From NCBI RefSeq assembly GCF_002214545.1, contig NZ_CP015105.1:248001-312000 (forward strand): a DNA stretch of 64,000 bases, given 5' to 3'. Below the pieces are notes generated by a model. It made no database searches, was not told the DNA's origin, and saw only the letters and a program-made list of their open reading frames with translations. The DNA comes from Thermococcus thioreducens (GTDB taxonomy: Archaea > Methanobacteriota_B > Thermococci > Thermococcales > Thermococcaceae). Below, one piece after another: positions 59,347 to 64,000 of the stretch. The translations under genes were made by a program, and so were the position numbers. The stretch's first letter is position 1; each line of letters opens with the position of its first letter.

Positions 59347-59972
59347 TCGTTACTCCCGGGCTTTTCAGCGTTTACGACGGCGAAAAGACCTGTTCCAGCC
59401 TTTATAGTCATGACACCGAAGTAATCACCGCTGAATATTTTGAACTTATACCTCTCTGGCTGAAGGGAATGCTTTTCAATGAGCCCTTTCAGTTCATCAA
59501 TAAAGAACTGCGTCAGCTCGTAGTAGATTAAATCAAGCTTTTCCCGGGTGGAATCCCTTATCAGAAGAACCGTGGGGAGCACTGCAAGCCCAAGTATAAG
59601 GTAAGGCTGGCCCAGCACTGCGGTAGCGACTGATGCGGCAGCGATAAGCGCACCTACTGCGGCGTAGCTCATCCTTTCCCTCTTCTTCGCTTCCTTGATC
59701 TCCTTGACCTTCTGCTCCCAGATGTCCAGCAGGGCAGGGTTGTAAAAGTCAAACGCGGTATGGCGCTTTCCCTTCGCTATCCGCTCCCTGATGAGGTCGT
59801 CCCAGTCGTCCCTGTAGTAGATTACCTCCCCGTGGAGCTTTGCCCTCTCCGCATCGAGGGAGGATATAATCCTGATGATGTCCTCGGCGCTCTCGTGGGC
59901 TATGTGGGAGTAGACCTCCTTCTCGTCCAGCTCCAAGGCCACCTCCACGGAATCCCGGATGGGCTCAGTCAT
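59343..59972 (-). CDS. Cytosol-facing protein with two membrane spans
   Basis: ATG 59972 follows GGAGGGGG and overlaps the end of the tubulin-like gene by 8 bases. The 209-residue protein has an acidic helical N-terminus (SVEVALELDEKEVYSHIAHE), a hairpin of two spans (residues ~103-135, YAAVGALIAAASVATAV) and a C-terminal alpha/beta part. No family recognised. Its place between the GTPase and the pilins suggests a membrane adaptor joining the two, which is inference. Confidence 0.65.
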   Translation of the reverse strand: MTEPIRDSVEVALELDEKEVYSHIAHESAEDIIRIISSLDAERAKLHGEVIYYRDDWDDLIRERIAKGKRHTAFDFYNPALLDIWEQKVKEIKEAKKRERMSYAAVGALIAAASVATAVLGQPYLILGLAVLPTVLLIRDSTREKLDLIYYELTQFFIDELKGLIEKHSLQPERYKFKIFSGDYFGVMTIKAGTGLFAVVNAEKPGSND

Positions 59973-61134
59973 TCTCCCCCCTCCGGAGCTTCCTGATTAC
60001 CCCTTCTATGTCCCCTACCCCGTCGGGGAATATCTCCTTGAGCTCACTTCCCCCCTTAGCGTACACGTCGTCGAAGTCGGGCAGGCCGCTTAGGAGCTCT
60101 TTCTTTTTGGTCTCCGCTTCCTCCTTCGCTTCCATGAATGACTGGGCGTACCTCTTTGCGGTGATTATTATGTCCTCTATGCTCCTGCTCTCATAGATGC
60201 CGCTGAGGAGCGTAACGACCTCCACTTCCCTCTCGCGCGGGTCTGGATAGAAGCCCCGGAATATCTGCTTGCCCCTTATCTTGTTGGTGAGGTAATCTAG
60301 GGCCTCAAAGATCTCCGCCGCCTTCAGGGTCTCCGGCGGGCCGTGGATGGCGACCAGTCCGTAGAGCGCCGACTCAATGTTCGCCTCAAGGTACAGGCCC
60401 TCGCTCTCGAAGGACTTTATTATTAACCTGGAGAGGCTTTTGACTTTGTTCGCCTCGGCTTTGGCATAGCCGACTGTTGCAAAGCTTCCGAAGGCCTTCA
60501 GGACAAATTTCAAGTCGCTCGCATCCAGCGTCTGTTCGCCGGGGACGTCAACCAGGGCTAAGAGCGACGCTATCCTCTCAACGATGGTGTAGTTTATCCT
60601 CTCGTAGGCGCGCGTTATGTCATCACTGCCCTCCTTGAGCTTGTTGTTGTCTATGGCTATTATGGAATCGGCAATCTTGGAGAGCTTGTCGATGGTTATT
60701 GCGGCGTTTATGGTCGGTCTTATGCCCTCCTCTTTGAGGGGGAGCGCCCCTATCGCCACCACAAGGGAGTCTGGGTACTCCTCTTTGAGGGCTTTAGCTA
60801 AAACGGGCGTTCCCCCGGCGCCCGTCCCGCCTCCGAAACCGAAGGTCAGGAAGAATATATCGATGTCCTCGTAGCCTATTATTGAGCCTACTTTGCGCAT
60901 GACCAGCGGTAGGTCGCGCTTCATGGCTTCCCTGCCGAGTATCGGGTTCGCGTTGACCCCCTTGCCTCCGGTCAGGCTCTCGCCTATCAGTATCCTCCGC
61001 TCATGTGGGACGTGCTTGAGGTAATCCAGGTCTCCCTTCGACGTGTTTATGGCCAGAGCCTCAAAATCAACCAGAGCGAAGAGGTCGGCTATCTTCGTCC
61101 CGCACTGGCCGACCCCGATGATTAGAGCCCTCAC
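59965..61134 (-). CDS. Tubulin/FtsZ-superfamily GTPase, CetZ-like
   Basis: GTG 61134 is the start; its RBS GGGGTGA contains the stop of the gene upstream. The 389-residue protein begins RALIIGVGQCGTKIADLFAL and has the GTP-binding signature FGFGGGTGAGGTPVL near residue 103. GGGTGAG is the tubulin/CetZ form rather than the bacterial FtsZ GGGTGTG. The T7-loop region reads LDASDLKFVLKA near 205. After ~residue 330 the tail is charged and helical. CetZ proteins control shape and motility in haloarchaea. Here the gene is the second of a surface-protein operon, an unusual link. Confidence 0.85.
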   Translation of the reverse strand: MRALIIGVGQCGTKIADLFALVDFEALAINTSKGDLDYLKHVPHERRILIGESLTGGKGVNANPILGREAMKRDLPLVMRKVGSIIGYEDIDIFFLTFGFGGGTGAGGTPVLAKALKEEYPDSLVVAIGALPLKEEGIRPTINAAITIDKLSKIADSIIAIDNNKLKEGSDDITRAYERINYTIVERIASLLALVDVPGEQTLDASDLKFVLKAFGSFATVGYAKAEANKVKSLSRLIIKSFESEGLYLEANIESALYGLVAIHGPPETLKAAEIFEALDYLTNKIRGKQIFRGFYPDPREREVEVVTLLSGIYESRSIEDIIITAKRYAQSFMEAKEEAETKKKELLSGLPDFDDVYAKGGSELKEIFPDGVGDIEGVIRKLRRGEND

Positions 61135-61141
61135 CTCTTAA

Positions 61142-63361
61142 TCACCCCGCCACTATTACCCTCACCCTTCCGTTCTCGATGAGGAGAACCATCGCGTCTC
61201 CCCTTATGTATCTGATGAAGCCGGTGGTAAAGACTTCTTTGGCGATTCCTGCGTTCTCCGGTTCGTAGAGCACAAAGAGGACTACCCCCTTGGGGGTCTT
61301 ACCCGGGACGAGGACAACGGCTTTGTTGGTGGGTACGGTGATGTTTCCGACGGTGACGGTTCCTTCCTCCACGTAGAACTTCAGGTACGGGTTGTATGGC
61401 CTGAGCGGGTAGTCTCCAAAGTTTGCCATGACTATGTAACTGTCCTCGTCAATCGAGGTCGTGTTGAGCTGGATAAAGCCGCCGCTGAAGAGGTCGTTGA
61501 GGGTATTTATTATCTCCCCGACGCTCTCGTTGTCCATGCCGGGCGCTATTATTCCGAACACATCGCTGTCAAGAGCACTCCTTATGTCGTAGAGGCTCAC
61601 TGGAGGAACGTACTGGAAGCGTGAGAGGTAGTCTATTGCACTGGCAATCTCTATCGTCTTTTTGTCTATGGCACCGGAGTCTCTGGCGTTCATGACGAAG
61701 TCAAGGGTCTGGTTGGTGTAGTTGTAACCGTAGCCGATGAGGAGGTCGGTCGCCCTGACCGTGAGTTCAACTGTCGGGGTTCCGGGGAATTCCCTGTTCT
61801 TTTCCCAGACGTAGTACGTCTTCCAGTACGGCCAGCCCCCATTGAGTCTCTGATCGATGAGCCACTCGATATGGGGCTTAAGCTCTTCTGGGGTGGCTAT
61901 CCCCTCCAGGGCCTCCAGGACGGTTATGGTCGTCAGTACGTCCGGTTTGAGCATGTAGGAGTAGTACTCGGTGGTTACGTATGTCCCCCATCCGCCGTTG
62001 CTTATGCTCAGGAGCCAGTCCTTTGCCTTCTGGATAAGGGGATCGTTTGCGGAAACCCCGAGCTCACGGAGGGCCTTGATCGCCAGGGCGGTCTCGTAGG
62101 GTTGCGGCCCAAGTACAGTGTTGCCCCAGAGGCCGTAGTCGAGCTGGACACTCCGTATCAGTTCCTCCGCCTGGGCTTTCTCCTCGGTGGTTATGTTGCT
62201 GTACATGAGAAGCGTTTTAAGGGCGTAGTAGTATCCGACGGACATCCTGTGGTTCTTCTCCATCCAGGCCGCGTCGTTCTTAAATGCCTCCCTCGTCCAC
62301 GCGAGGGCCTTCTCTATGCTCTCCTCCTCAGGATAGCACGCCTGAATGGCGGTCAGTGCATAATAGGTGGCCTTTTCATCCGAGGGCTCGTTGAGTCCGA
62401 GGCCCCATCCGCCGTCAGGGTTCTGCATGTTTTTGAGCTCCTGACACGGCATCTCGTAGGGGTTCTTGACCTCCTTTGCAGGGGGCAGTTCGAAGGTGGT
62501 TGAAAGGGCCATGAGGGCGTAAGATGTGGTGGCTATGAGCTCCGTTGATGAGAACAGATCCGGAGTGTTCATCCAGTACACAAGGTCGTTTGTGCTTTTG
62601 CCGTATGATTCGAGTTTGATTAGTATTCTCGCGGTGTCAAAATCCACGGGAGTGTACAGGACAAGGGCGTACGTGAGCATGGCACGCTCCTTCATCTTCA
62701 GGCCGTCCTCGTTGAGGAGGAGCTCCTTTACGCTCTCCAACGTCTCGTTGGATACCTGGTAGCCTATGCTGTGGTAGGCTATGAGCCTGAGGGCGAGTGC
62801 CTCGTACTCGGGGATATCGCAGGTGGCGTTCTCCACGTACTCAACAGCGTTTCTGACTACCCTGCTGTTGTAGCTGTATCCGTTCTCGCCTAGGGCCCAG
62901 AGGGCCAGCAGCGTCGGATAGCAGGAGCTCGGTGTTCCGGGCACGTACCCCCAACCCGCCTTGTTTTCGGCAGAGAGAAGGTATGAAAGGCCGCGGTTGA
63001 GGGCTGATTTTATCTCCAGCCTCTCCAGGGTCTTGAGGTGCGGATAAGCCCTCTTGAGGGCTATGACGGCATAGGCCGTGTCGAGCACGTTGCTGGTCTC
63101 CCTGGGATAGAGACCCCATCCGCCGTCCGGATTCTGATAGCTGAGCATGCTGTTGACAAGGGTAACCAGGTCGGGTGTTATGTCCCAGTTCAGGTCACTG
63201 GCCCCCACCGAGAGGGCCATTATGGCCAGGCTTATCTCCCTCGTCTGTTGGGTGGATTTGGCGGCATCTTTGAGAAACCTTGCGGAGCCGTCTATTGCTC
63301 CGGCGCTAACGGCTGGAATCAGCATGAGAACAATCATTACTAGAGCCAGAACCTTCTTCAT
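61142..63361 (-). CDS. Secreted alpha/alpha-toroid protein (prenyltransferase/squalene-oxidase repeats)
   Basis: The start is ATG 63361 (GTG 63364 next to it), giving 739 residues with a clear signal peptide (VLALVMIVLMLIPAVSAGA). Residues ~60-560 carry repeats of the prenyltransferase/terpene-cyclase toroid: YQNPDGGWGLYPRE, MQNPDGGWGLGLNE, SISNGGWGTY and QRLNGGWPYW. No cyclase DxDD motif is seen, so it is more likely a binding scaffold than an enzyme. The last ~150 residues are beta-rich. It is the first gene of the surface operon. Confidence 0.8.
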   Translation of the reverse strand: MKKVLALVMIVLMLIPAVSAGAIDGSARFLKDAAKSTQQTREISLAIMALSVGASDLNWDITPDLVTLVNSMLSYQNPDGGWGLYPRETSNVLDTAYAVIALKRAYPHLKTLERLEIKSALNRGLSYLLSAENKAGWGYVPGTPSSCYPTLLALWALGENGYSYNSRVVRNAVEYVENATCDIPEYEALALRLIAYHSIGYQVSNETLESVKELLLNEDGLKMKERAMLTYALVLYTPVDFDTARILIKLESYGKSTNDLVYWMNTPDLFSSTELIATTSYALMALSTTFELPPAKEVKNPYEMPCQELKNMQNPDGGWGLGLNEPSDEKATYYALTAIQACYPEEESIEKALAWTREAFKNDAAWMEKNHRMSVGYYYALKTLLMYSNITTEEKAQAEELIRSVQLDYGLWGNTVLGPQPYETALAIKALRELGVSANDPLIQKAKDWLLSISNGGWGTYVTTEYYSYMLKPDVLTTITVLEALEGIATPEELKPHIEWLIDQRLNGGWPYWKTYYVWEKNREFPGTPTVELTVRATDLLIGYGYNYTNQTLDFVMNARDSGAIDKKTIEIASAIDYLSRFQYVPPVSLYDIRSALDSDVFGIIAPGMDNESVGEIINTLNDLFSGGFIQLNTTSIDEDSYIVMANFGDYPLRPYNPYLKFYVEEGTVTVGNITVPTNKAVVLVPGKTPKGVVLFVLYEPENAGIAKEVFTTGFIRYIRGDAMVLLIENGRVRVIVAG

Positions 63362-63396
63362 CACCTTACACCCCTAAGCTCATTCTAAGCGGCCAG

Positions 63397-63410
63397 AATA
63401 AATAAACTTT
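63397..63410 (-). promoter_or_regulatory. Promoter of the surface operon
   Basis: Minus-strand AGTTTATTTATTC lies about 40 bases upstream of the toroid-protein ATG. No other good TATA box is seen before the internal one at 59336, so this likely drives the CetZ-like gene and those after it. Confidence 0.5.
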
Positions 63411-63435
63411 TTCCATAATGGGGAGAAGAGGGGGC

Positions 63436-64000
63436 TCAGTGTCCTATGAACCTGCCTTCCCTGCCGGAGCCGTGAGAATCAACGTCGTCCCTCATGATGA
63501 GCACGACCCTGCTCGGCTCGTACTCGTCCTCGATGTGGTATCCGGGGAGGTGCCTGACGAGCTCCTCAGCGAAGGCCCGTATCTCCTCGTGGCGGGGCAT
63601 GTTGTTGATAGTCAGCCTGTTCCTCGAAAAGCCGACGAACATGTAAGCCTTGGCCTCAACGAACATCGGGTTGGCCAGCTTTATCAGCTTCGCGTAGCCC
63701 TCCGGGTTGTGCATGTTCTCGCCCTTGACGAGGGTGAGCCTGACCACCGTCCTCGTATCGGCGCTGCCCATAAGTCTGAGGAACTCCTTTATCTTGTCCC
63801 AACCATCTGGAATCATCGGCACGTTGACGCCCTTGTAGGTCTCGATGTCCGGAGCTGTCAGCGAGACGTAGAGCTGGGTCGGGAGCTTGTCCTCCCTGAT
63901 CATCTCCTCAAGCCTTTCCGGGACGGTTCCGTTCGTGACTATGAAGGTGGTAAATCCGCGCTTGTGGAACTCCTCCACCAGGTCACCCATGTAGGGGTAG
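63436..64000 (-). CDS. taw1: 4-demethylwyosine synthase Taw1 (radical SAM), N-terminus beyond the window
   Basis: The visible ~188 codons are the C-terminal half. Features of the TYW1/Taw1 family include FIVTNGTVPERLEEMI, YVSLTAPDIETYKGVNVPM, RLTLVKGENMHNPEGYAKL and VEAKAYMFVGFSR. The Fe-S cysteines lie upstream, outside the window. Taw1 condenses pyruvate with methylated G37 of tRNA-Phe to form the tricyclic base. Taw3, acting later in the same pathway, is at 18461. Confidence 0.93.
   Translation of the reverse strand, partial: YPYMGDLVEEFHKRGFTTFIVTNGTVPERLEEMIREDKLPTQLYVSLTAPDIETYKGVNVPMIPDGWDKIKEFLRLMGSADTRTVVRLTLVKGENMHNPEGYAKLIKLANPMFVEAKAYMFVGFSRNRLTINNMPRHEEIRAFAEELVRHLPGYHIEDEYEPSRVVLIMRDDVDSHGSGREGRFIGH

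Overview
The window reads as chromosomal DNA of a hyperthermophilic euryarchaeon of the Thermococcales, most likely a Thermococcus. The basis is the gene content: a thermosome, aEF1-beta with its small zinc-finger neighbour, an AglB oligosaccharyltransferase, wyosine enzymes (Taw1, Taw3), a PurP/PurT formate-dependent purine pathway and class III (pilin-type) signal peptides. TATA-box promoters (often CTTTAAA or TTTATAA), GGTGA/GGAGG ribosome binding sites and tRNA genes with an encoded CCA agree. All calls come from reading the sequence; no database search was run.

Layout. 1-2.4 kb (minus): sulfate adenylyltransferase with a DHH phosphoesterase and a ribbon-helix-helix protein. 2.4-6.9 kb: N-glycosylation (aglB, sugar nucleotidyltransferase, divergent epimerase). 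6.87-7.03 kb (minus): a gene-free stretch that folds into a closed, branched RNA behind a good TATA box. 7.25-8.0 kb: tRNA-Glu and tRNA-Ile, then a palindrome-rich repeat block. 8.05-16.5 kb: zinc finger/aEF1-beta, an AbiE-like pair with a frameshifted nucleotidyltransferase, a TPR protein, a secreted alkaline phosphatase with a dockerin-like tail, the thermosome and an ABC transporter. 16.5-18.4 kb: an AT-richer island with a broken antitoxin, a halocin C8-like Cys-rich protein and two small membrane proteins. 18.4-22.4 kb (minus): Taw3, a broken VapBC, an SF1 helicase, a frameshifted gene and a 25-aa hydrophobic mini-gene.

22.5-32.4 kb: guaB, NAD synthesis (nadB, nadA, nadC with a membrane protein), PLP synthesis (pdxS, pdxT) and a formate dehydrogenase catalytic subunit. 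32.4-33.8 kb: two toxin-antitoxin pairs. 33.7-49.7 kb: a nearly continuous purine locus (purF, C, M, T, E, D, P, S, Q, L, a second purP, and both halves of GMP synthetase), interrupted by a frameshifted metalloprotease gene and a toxin-antitoxin pair. The purM/purT, purE/purD and purL promoter regions and the formate dehydrogenase start share the 15-base pattern TTTGCCATnnnnnTG, which suggests one regulator linking purine synthesis to formate.

50.0-63.4 kb is one tightly packed minus-strand operon: a secreted alpha/alpha-toroid protein, a tubulin/FtsZ-superfamily GTPase (CetZ-like), a membrane protein, six pilin-like proteins growing to 1124 residues, and a DUF2101-type membrane protein. It looks like an uncharacterised cell-surface filament or adhesion system. 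The window ends inside taw1.

At least six accessory genes carry single-base indels and one an in-frame stop, while the housekeeping genes read intact. This suggests decay or switching of accessory genes, although assembly error cannot be excluded.
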